Source: Oscillospiraceae bacterium
GTDB taxonomy: Bacteria; Bacillota; Clostridia; Oscillospirales; Oscillospiraceae
DNA: 61,808 nucleotides
Direction of reading: 5' to 3'
Assembly (NCBI GenBank): GCA_017501695.1
Contig: JAFVWL010000110.1
Coordinates: 1-61,808 of the forward strand
Shown here: positions 1 to 6,991 of the stretch, one piece after another
How the letters are laid out: the number at the start of each line of letters is the position of its first letter
How positions within the stretch are numbered: the stretch's first letter is position 1
Position numbers and translations under genes: made by a program
Notes under the pieces: generated by a model
Databases searched by the model: none
What the model was told of the DNA's origin: nothing
The model's input: only the letters and a program-made list of their open reading frames with translations

Positions 1-2
1 GG

Positions 3-86
3 TGTGGCAATCCGTTCTCCAAAATGTTTCGTTTCTTACTGAAAGTGCGCCTAAAACCGCAGGTTTTAGGGGATGCGGATTGCCAC
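3..86. repeat. MITE-like intergenic inverted repeat
   Basis: An 11-base end (GTGGCAATCCG at 3-13) is repeated in inverse orientation at 76-86, enclosing a second perfect hairpin (CCTAAAAC...GTTTTAGG, 51-71). The motif family recurs around 5330-5370 (a GGATTGCCAC core next to CCTCGCAATGACA), and the same CTCGCAATGACA also follows here at 110-121. It looks like a dispersed non-coding repeat of this genome rather than a gene. No coding potential was seen between 1 and 235. Confidence 0.5.
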
Positions 87-151
87 GTCGCCGCCTTTTG
101 GGCGGCTCCTCGCAATGACATTCTTGTTTCGATACTTTTTTTGACACGCTG

Positions 152-177
152 ACACGCCCGCAAGGGCGTGTTTTTTT
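152..177 (+). terminator. Rho-independent terminator
   Basis: An 8-bp GC-rich stem (ACACGCCC / GGGCGTGT) with a GCAA loop is followed by a run of seven T on the plus strand. It presumably ends a plus-strand gene lying left of the window. Confidence 0.8.
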
Positions 178-198
178 ATAACATAATACATTATGATA

Positions 199-228
199 AA
201 AACCGCCCCGGAAAATTCCGGGGCGGGC
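199..228 (-). terminator. Terminator of the DtxR-family gene
   Basis: A perfect GC stem (CCGCCCCGGAA / TTCCGGGGCGG) lies just after the stop of the minus-strand regulator gene and reads into a T run on that strand. Confidence 0.8.
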
Positions 229-235
229 AGAATAG

Positions 236-604
236 TTATTGCTTGGCTTCCAGGTGGGCCTTGATGGCCGCCAGGGAGGTGTCGGAGATGGCGTGTTCCA
301 TCTTGCAGGCGTCGGCGGCGGCGGTCTCCGGGTCCACGCCCAGTCCCACCAGCATTTGGGTCAGGATGGTGTGGCGCTCGAAGATCTTCTCGGCGATCTC
401 CAGGCCGGAGGGGGTCAGGGTGATGAAGCCGTCCTTATCCACCTCGATATAGCCGCCGTTTTTCAGCAGACCAACGGCCCGGCTGACGCTGGGCTTGGAG
501 TAGCCCATATGCTCGCTGATGTCGATGGACCGGACGGTGGGGTTGGCTTTGGAAAGCATGAGGATGGTTTCCAGGTACATTTCTCCGGATTCCTGAAGTC
601 GCAT
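236..604 (-). CDS. DtxR/MntR-family metal-dependent transcriptional regulator
   Basis: A 122-residue protein with an N-terminal winged helix (about residues 1-65, including a GYSKPSVSRAV recognition-helix-like segment) followed by a short dimerisation/metal-binding domain carrying the C-x2-EH pattern near KMEH. This is the architecture of MntR and DtxR repressors, which bind Mn(II) or Fe(II) and repress metal uptake genes. The length fits the short MntR-like forms without an SH3 domain. The ATG at 604 is preceded by an AGGAGG site at 612-619 (minus strand). A sigma-A promoter lies directly upstream and a terminator directly downstream, so it is probably monocistronic. No metal transporter is adjacent in the window, so the regulon is not visible. 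Whether the metal is Mn or Fe cannot be decided from sequence alone. Confidence 0.9.
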   Translation of the reverse strand: MRLQESGEMYLETILMLSKANPTVRSIDISEHMGYSKPSVSRAVGLLKNGGYIEVDKDGFITLTPSGLEIAEKIFERHTILTQMLVGLGVDPETAAADACKMEHAISDTSLAAIKAHLEAKQ

Positions 605-637
605 GGGGACCGCCTCCTGTGTGGTGTGATTTTGAAT

Positions 638-666
638 ATCATAGCACAGGCGGCGGAAATTTTCAA
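638..666 (-). promoter_or_regulatory. Sigma-A promoter of the DtxR-family gene
   Basis: Minus strand: TTGAAA (666-661), a 17-base spacer and TATGAT (643-638), 34 bases from the start codon. The short leader leaves room for an autoregulatory operator, but no clear palindrome was seen. Confidence 0.75.
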
Positions 667-679
667 CCGGTTTTATGTA

Positions 680-697
680 CCCGGGCTGAAGCCCGGG
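680..697 (-). terminator. Possible terminator of the spore protein gene
   Basis: A 7-bp GC stem (CCCGGGC / GCCCGGG) follows the spore-protein stop on the minus strand. The T tract is poor, so this is weak. Confidence 0.35.
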
Positions 698-703
698 CGG
701 GAC

Positions 704-904
704 TTACTGCATGCTCTGCTCGTAAGCCTCGATCATCTTCTTGACCATCTGGCCGCCGACGGAGCCGGCTTCGCGGGAGGTCAGGTGGCCGTTGTAGCCG
801 TTGGTCAGGTTGACGCCAACCTCCTGGGCGGCCTGCATCTTGAACTTGTCCATAGCCTCCCGGGCCTGGGGGATGTTGATCTGGTTGTTGTTATTGTTGC
901 TCAT
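704..904 (-). CDS. Small acid-soluble spore protein, alpha/beta type
   Basis: A 66-residue protein matching the alpha/beta SASP family. The Asn-rich N-terminus is followed by REAMDKFKMQAAQEVGV, which resembles the region cut by the germination protease, and by a GYNGHLTSREAGSVGGQMVKKMI segment with the conserved glycines. These proteins coat and protect spore DNA from UV and heat and are degraded on germination. The ATG at 904 has an AGAAGGAG site just upstream. The presence of this gene is the best evidence that the organism sporulates. A possible forespore (sigma-G) promoter lies about 80-110 bases upstream. It is apparently monocistronic. Confidence 0.95.
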   Translation of the reverse strand: MSNNNNNQINIPQAREAMDKFKMQAAQEVGVNLTNGYNGHLTSREAGSVGGQMVKKMIEAYEQSMQ

Positions 905-983
905 TTTCGTGTCTCTCCTTCTGTCGATTTCCGGAAAGCCCAGCCGCTTTCCGGAGAAAGTGACTGTTTTCTTTCCGTAACCC

Positions 984-1013
984 TATTTTGACCCGCCGGG
1001 GTTTTTCTATGAA
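984..1013 (-). promoter_or_regulatory. Candidate sigma-G (forespore) promoter for the SASP gene
   Basis: Minus strand: TTCATA (1013-1008), a 17-base spacer and CAAAATA (990-984). This resembles the sigma-G pattern TGAATA-N17/18-CATACTA at 4 of 6 and 5 of 7 positions. SASP genes are classic sigma-G targets, which is the main reason to propose it. Confidence 0.35.
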
Positions 1014-1120
1014 TGGAGACTGCCGGAAACGCTGGCGCAAAATTCCAATAAAGGACCAATAATAAGCGGAGTTGTCCGGTTTTGATCAAACCGGCTGATT
1101 CCGCACGGTGGGAAAAACTC

Positions 1121-1149
1121 TTGTAATTTGTGGGGAAGAATGGTACGAT
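1121..1149 (+). promoter_or_regulatory. Sigma-A promoter of the TPR sensor gene
   Basis: TTGTAA (1121-1126), a 17-base spacer and TACGAT (1144-1149), followed about 20 bases later by a GAGAGGA ribosome site (1171-1177) and ATG at 1185. Confidence 0.7.
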
Positions 1150-1184
1150 AGCAGCAGAAATGTACAGAAAGAGAGGACGAAAAG

Positions 1185-3779
1185 ATGAAGCGCATCAAGA
1201 TTTTTCTGGCATCCTCCATTGAGGACCTGCGGGAGGACCGGCTTCAGCTCGGCGACTTTTTCCGGCAGATCAACGAAATCTATCTGGACCGGGGGATCCA
1301 TTTCTCCCTGATCAAGTGCGAGGATTATGACAATTCCATGGCTGCCGGGGGCAAGCAGCAGGAATATGACCGGGAGATCCGGGAAAGCGAGCTGGTGTTC
1401 TTCCTGTTCTTCCGGAAGGTGGGTGACTACACCCGCCATGAGCTGGAGGTTGCCCTGGAGGCCTTCCGGGACCGGAAAAAGCCCCGGATCGTCACTTATT
1501 TCAAATACATCACCAGCATTGACGAGGCGGCGCGGGAGGTTCGGGATTTTATGCGGCTCCTGGACCGGGAAATGAAGCATTATTACAATACCTACGGTCA
1601 TATCGATACCCTGAAGCTGGGGGTCCTCATGCAGATCAAGCTGCTGGGGCTGGACAGCGTCCAGGTCAGGCTGGAGGACGGGGCGGTGACCCTGGATGGC
1701 CAGACCGTGGCCAGGGCCGAAAATGTGCCCATGCTCCGGGGCAATCAGAGTCTGCGGGAGCTGACGGAAAAGCGGCGGCAGCTCCAGGCTGCACTGCGGC
1801 AGCGCCGCGTCGAATACCTGGAGGACCCCACCCCGGAAAATGAGACGGCATTTTTTAACACCAGCGCGGAGCTGAACCGGGTGTCCAAGGAACTGACCCA
1901 GGTGGAGCAGGAGACGATGGCTCTGCTGACTACGGTGGCGGAGATGACCGCCGACGGCCGGGTACTGACCCACCGGCAGAAGGAAGCCCTGAAGTATTTC
2001 AACGCCGGTGACTACGGAGCGGTCCAGGCCATTTTGCGGGATGAGGAACGGGAAAACGAGCTGCGCCGGGCCCGGAACCGGGCCGAGGCAGCGAAGCATG
2101 AGATCCAGGGTTACGTGGAAGAGGAGCTGCTGCTGATCAAAACGGAGATGGCCCAGGGTCTGACAGCGGAACGGGTGAAGCGGATCCTGGCCGGCTACCG
2201 GAAGGTGATGGAGCTGGTGGAACAGCATGGGTTGCAGAAGTCTCCGCTTTATGATTATGCCAGTTTTTTGAAGGATCAGAATCGATTTGCCGAAGCCATT
2301 GCCGTGGCGGAAAAGCTGCGGTGGTACTATGCCGATCCCTCCGCTGCGGTGGAGGAACCGGAGAAAGCGAAGCTGCATAATCTGCTGGGCATCCTGTACA
2401 GCGAGACCCAGCGCTACGGGGACGCGGAGGAAGCCTATCGCAAGGCCCTGGAGGCCTACAGCCTGCTGGCAGCCCGGAATCCGGAGACTTTTGAAGGGGA
2501 GGTGGCCAAATGCTGGAATAATCTGGGCATTTTGCGCCAGAAGACCCAGCGGCGCCAGGAAGCCGAGCAGGCCTATGGCAAGGCCCTGGAGCTCCATACC
2601 CGTCTGGCGGCCCGGAATCCGGAGGTTTACGAGCCGGTTTTGGCAACGACCTACAACAATCTGGGCCTTCTGTACCGGGATACTCACCGCTATGACCTGG
2701 CGGAAGCGGCTTACGGCAAGGCCCTGAAGATCCGCAGAGAGCTTGTGGCCCGGCATCCCGAAGCCTGGGAGCCCCATCTGGCAACGACCTGCAACAATCT
2801 GGGCCTTTTGCTCGGGGATGTCCGGAGGTACGGGGAAGCGGAAACGATCCACAAGCAGGCGCTGGAAATTTACGAACGTCTGGCGGCCCGGAACCCGGAG
2901 GCTTACGAGCCGGTTCTGGCCACAAGCTGCAACAATCTGGGTCTGATCTATTGGCTGACCCGCCGCTATGAGGAAGCGGAAAAAATCTATGGCAGGACCC
3001 TGGAGATCTACCGGCGGCTGGCGGCGTACAACCCCGATGCCTTCGAGCCGAATCTGGCGGCGGCCTGCAGCAATCTGGGCAGCCTGTACCGGAATCTGCG
3101 CCGCTATGGGGAGGCGGAGGCGGCTGAGCGGAAGGCGGTGGAGATCTTTACCCGCCTGGCAGCGCGCAATCCGGAGGCGTTCGCGCCGGAGCTGGCCAAG
3201 AGCCGCTGCAATCTGGGCAATATCTATCATATGACCCGGCGCTTTGGGGAAGCGGAGGCGCTTTACGGGAAAGCCCTGGAGCAGTTTATCCGGCTGGCCG
3301 ACGGGAAGCCGGAGGCTTACGGGCCGGAGCTGGCCAGGTGCTATAAGAATATGAGCCGCCTGTACGGGATCACCGGGCGGCTTGAGAAAATGGAAGAAGC
3401 CCAGAAGAAAGCCCTGGGGCTTTTCCAGGGGCTGGCGGTCCGGAATCCCCGGCTTTATGAGCCGGACCTGGCTAAGGGACATTTCGACCTGGGCCTGCAG
3501 TACGGCGCGGCCCGGCGGTGCCCGGAGGCAGAATCGGAATTTGAAAAGGCGCTGGCCCTTTACAGGCGCCTTGGGGCCCGGGACCCGAAGACCTGGGAGC
3601 CGGAGCTGGCGGATACTCTGTGGAACCTGATCTCCCTGTATGTGGCGCAAAAACAGGGGGAGAAGCTGCTGGGGGCGCTGCTTGAGGCCCAGCCCCTGGT
3701 GGAACGGCTGGCGAAGCAATACCCGGACCGCTATCAGCAAAAGGCGGCGGTGATCCGCCAGGTCCTCCGGGAAGAATGA
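1185..3779 (+). CDS. TIR/DUF4062-like sensor protein with ten TPR repeats
   Basis: An 864-residue soluble protein. The N-terminus (about 1-125) starts IKIFLASSIEDLREDR and contains a second strand LVFFLFFRKVGD, the pattern of the DUF4062/TIR-like alpha-beta fold used in bacterial NLR-like and signalling proteins. A charged, probably helical linker follows (about 165-330). From about residue 400 there are ten consecutive 46-residue TPR repeats (consensus NNLGLLY...RRYxEAExxYxKALEIxRxLAARNPEAYEPxLA). No signal peptide, membrane segment or NTPase motif was seen. It has its own promoter and terminator. Proteins of this shape often sense a partner through the TPR superhelix and signal through the N-terminal domain. 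A role in phage defence or stress signalling is possible but not shown. Confidence 0.75.
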   Translation: MKRIKIFLASSIEDLREDRLQLGDFFRQINEIYLDRGIHFSLIKCEDYDNSMAAGGKQQEYDREIRESELVFFLFFRKVGDYTRHELEVALEAFRDRKKPRIVTYFKYITSIDEAAREVRDFMRLLDREMKHYYNTYGHIDTLKLGVLMQIKLLGLDSVQVRLEDGAVTLDGQTVARAENVPMLRGNQSLRELTEKRRQLQAALRQRRVEYLEDPTPENETAFFNTSAELNRVSKELTQVEQETMALLTTVAEMTADGRVLTHRQKEALKYFNAGDYGAVQAILRDEERENELRRARNRAEAAKHEIQGYVEEELLLIKTEMAQGLTAERVKRILAGYRKVMELVEQHGLQKSPLYDYASFLKDQNRFAEAIAVAEKLRWYYADPSAAVEEPEKAKLHNLLGILYSETQRYGDAEEAYRKALEAYSLLAARNPETFEGEVAKCWNNLGILRQKTQRRQEAEQAYGKALELHTRLAARNPEVYEPVLATTYNNLGLLYRDTHRYDLAEAAYGKALKIRRELVARHPEAWEPHLATTCNNLGLLLGDVRRYGEAETIHKQALEIYERLAARNPEAYEPVLATSCNNLGLIYWLTRRYEEAEKIYGRTLEIYRRLAAYNPDAFEPNLAAACSNLGSLYRNLRRYGEAEAAERKAVEIFTRLAARNPEAFAPELAKSRCNLGNIYHMTRRFGEAEALYGKALEQFIRLADGKPEAYGPELARCYKNMSRLYGITGRLEKMEEAQKKALGLFQGLAVRNPRLYEPDLAKGHFDLGLQYGAARRCPEAESEFEKALALYRRLGARDPKTWEPELADTLWNLISLYVAQKQGEKLLGALLEAQPLVERLAKQYPDRYQQKAAVIRQVLREE

Positions 3780-3876
3780 CCGGCCCCCGGGTGGACCGTC
3801 CGGGAGGCCGGACCTTACTCGTAGGGGAGGGTCTTGACCCTCCTTTGGTGCACCGCAGGTGCAACGAATCCCCCGC

Positions 3877-3905
3877 GTAGGGGCGACCGCAAGGGTCGCC
3901 CCTAC
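3877..3905. repeat. Palindromic intergenic repeat
   Basis: A perfect 12-bp inverted repeat (GTAGGGGCGACC / GGTCGCCCCTAC, 5-base loop). A related sequence (TAGGGGCGACC) reappears at 24167, and GTAGGGGAGGGTC at 3821 is a diverged copy. It is a dispersed repeat family in this genome. Confidence 0.6.
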
Positions 3906-3935
3906 ATTTTCAGAATACAGGTTTTTCAACAGTCT

Positions 3936-3964
3936 GGGACACCCTTTCGGGGTGTCCCTCTTTT
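3936..3964 (+). terminator. Rho-independent terminator after the TPR gene
   Basis: A 9-bp stem (GGGACACCC / GGGTGTCCC) with a 5-base loop, then TCTTTT. It lies 157 bases after the stop of the TPR gene. Confidence 0.7.
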
Positions 3965-4044
3965 GCTGGCGCAGGGTCCTTGCAAACACCAAGAGGGGGA
4001 AAATATAGCGCGGAGCTTGCGCCCCGCGCCTAAATTCTTATATG

Positions 4045-4986
4045 TTAGTCGGTTTCTGCTATAAGATACAAGTCAAGTTCCAATCTCGTAATTTCTATTT
4101 CATAAGCGCATGCCCAAGTATAGGTGTGACGCCCCTCGCTGTCAGGTACAAGCTCCAAAAATCTTGCCCAAAATCCTGCATATTCGTCGTTGCAAGTGAA
4201 CGATTGGACTCCTGTTACGGTATCTTCTGTTCCTGATTTGAAGTTTTCAAATATATATGTTTTATCTTCCAAATTTACGACTACATCCAAGCCGCTTCTA
4301 TTATAGAGCCATTCAATTGCACCATTCTCTACAACTGTCTCACTATAACCGCGGCCCATCAGTCGTTGAGATACACGAGAATAATACTGTTCTTTAAGGA
4401 CAAGTCTTGTATCAATTCTAACACTCGTTAACTCGTCGAAAGCATTTCTGTTTTCTTTCCAAAAATCCTGAAATTCAAAATACTCAAAGACATTATCTGC
4501 GGTTATAGTGATAACTTCGTAATGGTCAGGTTTGTATAAAGAAACTTCACTTTCCGTTATGCCCCTCAAAGAAAGTCTTATATCACCATTATCCTCAATC
4601 GTAAAATTGAAACTTCCCGCGACTGATTCTCCGTCAAAAATATGACAGGTAGCAGTATTTTCGGATTTAGTTATTATCTTCCATTTGAAATTGTTGCCAT
4701 CAATATTTATATTTTCATCCTCGGTGATTATTACTGAATCTAAAATTGCTGTATCATCAACATTAAGAGCTTTCCATTCCCCGCACATATAGGGAAGAAA
4801 TTTTGATGAATTTTCAGGCTTTGTATCATCGTCGATAGAACTCATATTCTCACTTTCGATGCTTCCCGTATTTTCGCCTGTCTGCGCTTTGTCATTACTC
4901 GGCGTTCCGCCGCCGCAAGCAACGAGAGACAGGCACATAACCGCCGCCAAAAGCAGCGCAAGCATTTTCTTCCTTATCATCTTCAT
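4045..4986 (-). CDS. Lipoprotein of unknown function, AT-rich
   Basis: A 313-residue secreted lipoprotein. The N-terminus has lysines, a hydrophobic run and the lipobox LVAC with the lipidated cysteine at residue 24, then a Ser/Asn/Thr-rich spacer. The body has no domain I recognise. It alternates short beta-like segments (for example SVIITEDENINIDGN) with charged stretches and ends in a beta-strand-rich region. The gene is clearly more AT-rich than all its neighbours and uses many A/T-ending codons, which suggests recent acquisition. The start at 4986 is supported by GAAAGGA upstream. Transcription should start at a promoter at 5172-5200, giving a leader of about 180 nucleotides that can fold into several stems and a terminator, so expression may be controlled by attenuation. 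Confidence 0.75.
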   Translation of the reverse strand: MKMIRKKMLALLLAAVMCLSLVACGGGTPSNDKAQTGENTGSIESENMSSIDDDTKPENSSKFLPYMCGEWKALNVDDTAILDSVIITEDENINIDGNNFKWKIITKSENTATCHIFDGESVAGSFNFTIEDNGDIRLSLRGITESEVSLYKPDHYEVITITADNVFEYFEFQDFWKENRNAFDELTSVRIDTRLVLKEQYYSRVSQRLMGRGYSETVVENGAIEWLYNRSGLDVVVNLEDKTYIFENFKSGTEDTVTGVQSFTCNDEYAGFWARFLELVPDSEGRHTYTWACAYEIEITRLELDLYLIAETD

Positions 4987-5003
4987 TTACGATCCTTTCT
5001 GTA

Positions 5004-5035
5004 TAAATAAAAAGTGCGCAGCCGAAGCTACGCAC
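5004..5035 (-). terminator. Terminator hairpin inside the lipoprotein gene leader
   Basis: On the minus strand an 8-bp stem (GTGCGTAG / CTGCGCAC, one G-U pair) with a six-base CTTCGG loop is followed by CTTTTTATT, only 17 bases before the start codon. An intrinsic terminator in front of, rather than behind, the gene is the layout of a transcription attenuator. Confidence 0.55.
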
Positions 5036-5058
5036 CGAAAAACGCATAACTCCGCTTG

Positions 5059-5167
5059 CTGCGACACAATCATCTGACGACCACAAAGGATGCCAAATTA
5101 AGGGTGTGTTTTTACCAAAGTAAAAACACATTCCCTTATGATATGCCTTATTAGGTTTGTGTCGCAG
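5059..5167 (-). ncRNA. Structured leader RNA, candidate riboswitch/attenuator
   Basis: The predicted transcript begins at about 5165. Its first bases (CTGCGACACAA, 5167-5157) are perfectly complementary to 5069-5059, giving an 11-bp closing stem around about 90 bases. Inside lies a second strong hairpin at 5105-5130 (arms TGTGTTTTTAC / GTAAAAACACA, 4-base loop), flanked by AAGGG / CCCTT pairing. A terminator hairpin follows at 5035-5004 and then the lipoprotein gene. It does not match a riboswitch class I can name. Alternatively it is a decayed mobile-element end with palindromic structure. Confidence 0.45.
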
Positions 5168-5171
5168 GAAT

Positions 5172-5200
5172 ATGATACCACATCTGTCCCGAAAACTCAA
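5172..5200 (-). promoter_or_regulatory. Sigma-A promoter of the AT-rich lipoprotein gene
   Basis: Minus strand: TTGAGT (5200-5195), a 17-base spacer and TATCAT (5177-5172). Confidence 0.7.
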
Positions 5201-5483
5201 TGGAGGTTCGGGGGGTTATCGTAAATATTCAATGTTAATTGGACGGTCTTTTCCATACAACGTGCTGGAGATTGCCAGGAGGTGAATTGCCCGAAGGGCA
5301 AGAGAGACCACCCTGGGGTGCGGCCCTTCGGCCTCGCAATGACATGGCGGGGGGATTGCCACAGGCTGTGGCCGAGCGTACTTTTTTCGGGGGAACACCC
5401 CCTCAGTCAGCTTTGCTGACAGCTCCCCCTGTGGGGGAGCCAAGGCACCGGCGGCAACGCTGCCGGCGGGGGGAAAAGGGCTA
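5201..5483. other. Gene-free stretch with dispersed repeats
   Basis: No credible gene. It contains the CCTCGCAATGACA and GGATTGCCAC motifs also seen at the left end of the window, and a stem-forming element around 5400-5440 (CCCCCTCAGTCAG...CTGACAGCTCCCCCTGTGGGGGAGCC) of the type scattered between genes in gut Clostridia. Short open frames here are repeat-derived. Confidence 0.55.
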
Positions 5484-5512
5484 TTGAATTCACGGCACAG
5501 GTGTGCTACTAT
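5484..5512 (+). promoter_or_regulatory. Sigma-A promoter of the aminotransferase gene
   Basis: TTGAAT (5484-5489), a 17-base spacer and TACTAT (5507-5512), 84 bases upstream of the start. Confidence 0.7.
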
Positions 5513-5540
5513 ATATGGTAGAGGAAACCATCCGGAATAT

Positions 5541-5570
5541 ACTATATATTATAATGTATATATAATAGTA
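5541..5570 (+). promoter_or_regulatory. AT-only dyad between promoter and aminotransferase start
   Basis: A nearly perfect palindrome of almost pure A/T (ACTAT... ...ATAGT ends, centre near 5555) lies downstream of the promoter and 25 bases before the start codon. It could be an operator or simply a weak RNA hairpin. Confidence 0.35.
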
Positions 5571-5595
5571 GGGACCCCGGAAAAGAGGGTGCGTT

Positions 5596-6738
5596 ATGGA
5601 AAAAAAGATCCCCCTGTCCACGCCGACCATCCACGGCGAGGAATTGCAATTCGTTCAGGAAGCCTTCGACCGGAACTGGGTCGCGCCCCTGGGCTTTAAC
5701 TGTGACGGCTTCGAAACGGAGACGCAGCAGTATCTGAACCGGGATGGCCGCTGGCCGGTCCATGCCCTGGCTCTGTGCTCCGGCACCGCCGCCATCCATC
5801 TGGCGGTGAAGCTGGCGGGGGTGAAGCCCGGGGATCCGGTGCTTTGCTCGGACCTGACCTTCGCCGCCACCGTAAACCCCGTGACCTATGAGGGCGGGGT
5901 GCCTGTGTTCGTGGATTCGGAGCCGGATACCTGGAATATGGACCCGGAGGCTCTGGAGCTGGCCTTTCAGCGGCATCCCGGTGCCCGGGTGGTGGTCATG
6001 GCCCACCTCTTCGGCACCCCGGGAAAAATGGACGAGCTGCTGGCGGTCTGCCAAAAGCACGGGGCTGTCCTCATCGAGGACGCGGCGGAGGCGTTCGCTG
6101 CCGATTACCGTGGCCGGCCCTGCGGCACCTTCGGGGAATATGGCATCCTGAGCTTCAACGGCAACAAGATCATCACCACCTCCGGGGGCGGAATGCTCCT
6201 GTGCCGGGACCGGGGGGACCGGGATAAGGCTCTGTTCTGGGCGACTCAGGCCCGGGAAAAGGAGATCTGGTATGAGCACCGGGAGATCGGCTACAATTAC
6301 CGGATGTCCAATGTGGTGGCGGGCATCGGACGGGGCCAGCTTCTGCACCTGGAGGAACACCGCGGCCGGAAGGAAGCCATCTACCGCCGGTATCAGGCGG
6401 GGCTGACGGAGCTGCCGGTGACCATGAATCCCTGGCTGCCGGATACCCGGCCCAATTTCTGGCTGTCCTGCCTGACGATGGACCCGGACTGGGGCCTGGA
6501 TCCCATGGAGGTGGTCCGAAAGCTGGGAGCGGAGAATGTGGAGGCCCGGCCCATCTGGAAGCCCATGCACCTGCAGCCCATATTCCGGGACCGGGATTTC
6601 GTGAAAGTCCGGGAGCGTTCCGTGGGAGAAGACATTTTCAGCCGGGGCATCTGCCTGCCCTCGGATATCAAAATGACCCCCCAGGAGCAGGACCGGGTCA
6701 TAGAATTGCTGAAAAAAATCATCCGGAGAGAGGCATGA
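5596..6738 (+). CDS. DegT/DnrJ/EryC1/StrS-family PLP aminotransferase
   Basis: A 380-residue fold-type I aminotransferase of the sugar-modifying DegT/DnrJ/EryC1 family. The signature features are in order: CSGTAAIHLA near residue 60 (phosphate binding), the SDLTFAATVNPV segment, HLFGTPGKMD, IEDAAEAFA with the PLP-ring aspartate, and SFNGNKIITT with the Schiff-base lysine at 191. The C-terminal part has the PxWKPMHLQP motif typical of the family. These enzymes transfer an amino group to a nucleotide-linked keto sugar, as in PglE, for glycan or exopolysaccharide synthesis. The start is supported by GAGGGTG upstream. It stands alone, with no sugar dehydratase or acetyltransferase next to it, so the sugar is unknown. 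A link to glycosylation of the adjacent giant surface proteins is a guess from position. Confidence 0.9.
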   Translation: MEKKIPLSTPTIHGEELQFVQEAFDRNWVAPLGFNCDGFETETQQYLNRDGRWPVHALALCSGTAAIHLAVKLAGVKPGDPVLCSDLTFAATVNPVTYEGGVPVFVDSEPDTWNMDPEALELAFQRHPGARVVVMAHLFGTPGKMDELLAVCQKHGAVLIEDAAEAFAADYRGRPCGTFGEYGILSFNGNKIITTSGGGMLLCRDRGDRDKALFWATQAREKEIWYEHREIGYNYRMSNVVAGIGRGQLLHLEEHRGRKEAIYRRYQAGLTELPVTMNPWLPDTRPNFWLSCLTMDPDWGLDPMEVVRKLGAENVEARPIWKPMHLQPIFRDRDFVKVRERSVGEDIFSRGICLPSDIKMTPQEQDRVIELLKKIIRREA

Positions 6739-6796
6739 ACCTCTCTCCTTTTTTCGGAATCCCTTCAAAATTTTCAAAAAAAAGAAAAAATAAGGG

Positions 6797-6825
6797 TTGA
6801 AATAAATATAGGGTCGTGCTATGAT
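6797..6825 (+). promoter_or_regulatory. Strong sigma-A promoter of the first giant surface protein
   Basis: TTGAAA (6797-6802), a 17-base spacer and TATGAT (6820-6825), near consensus. It leaves an untranslated leader of about 160 bases. Confidence 0.8.
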
Positions 6826-6831
6826 AGCAGA

Positions 6832-6975
6832 GAGACTCTTGCGCCAAAGCGTGGCCGCGCTGGTATAACCGGGTAACGAAAGATCCGGTGGATCCGGCAG
6901 TGGTTATCCGGCGGTACCGGTTTACGGCAGCGGCGGCGAGCCTATCAATAATGAAGCGCGTGAAAGCGCGCGAAA
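6832..6975 (+). ncRNA. GC-rich structured 5' leader of the giant protein gene
   Basis: The leader has nested complementary segments: GGTA/TACC and TAACC/GGTTA (about 6875-6920) enclosing the GATCC-GGT-GGATC hairpin near 6890. A GCGCG-TGAAAG-CGCGC hairpin (6956-6971) follows just before the ribosome site. I compared it by eye with c-di-GMP, THF and cobalamin riboswitch consensus sequences and found no convincing match. It may control mRNA stability or translation of a very highly expressed protein. Confidence 0.35.
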
Positions 6976-6991
6976 ATGGGAGGAAAACAAG

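Noticed and set aside
6832..6960. c-di-GMP (GEMM) riboswitch in the giant gene leader
   Set aside because: CGAAAG and AAAGC elements are present but in the wrong order, and the conserved core around the ligand site is missing.
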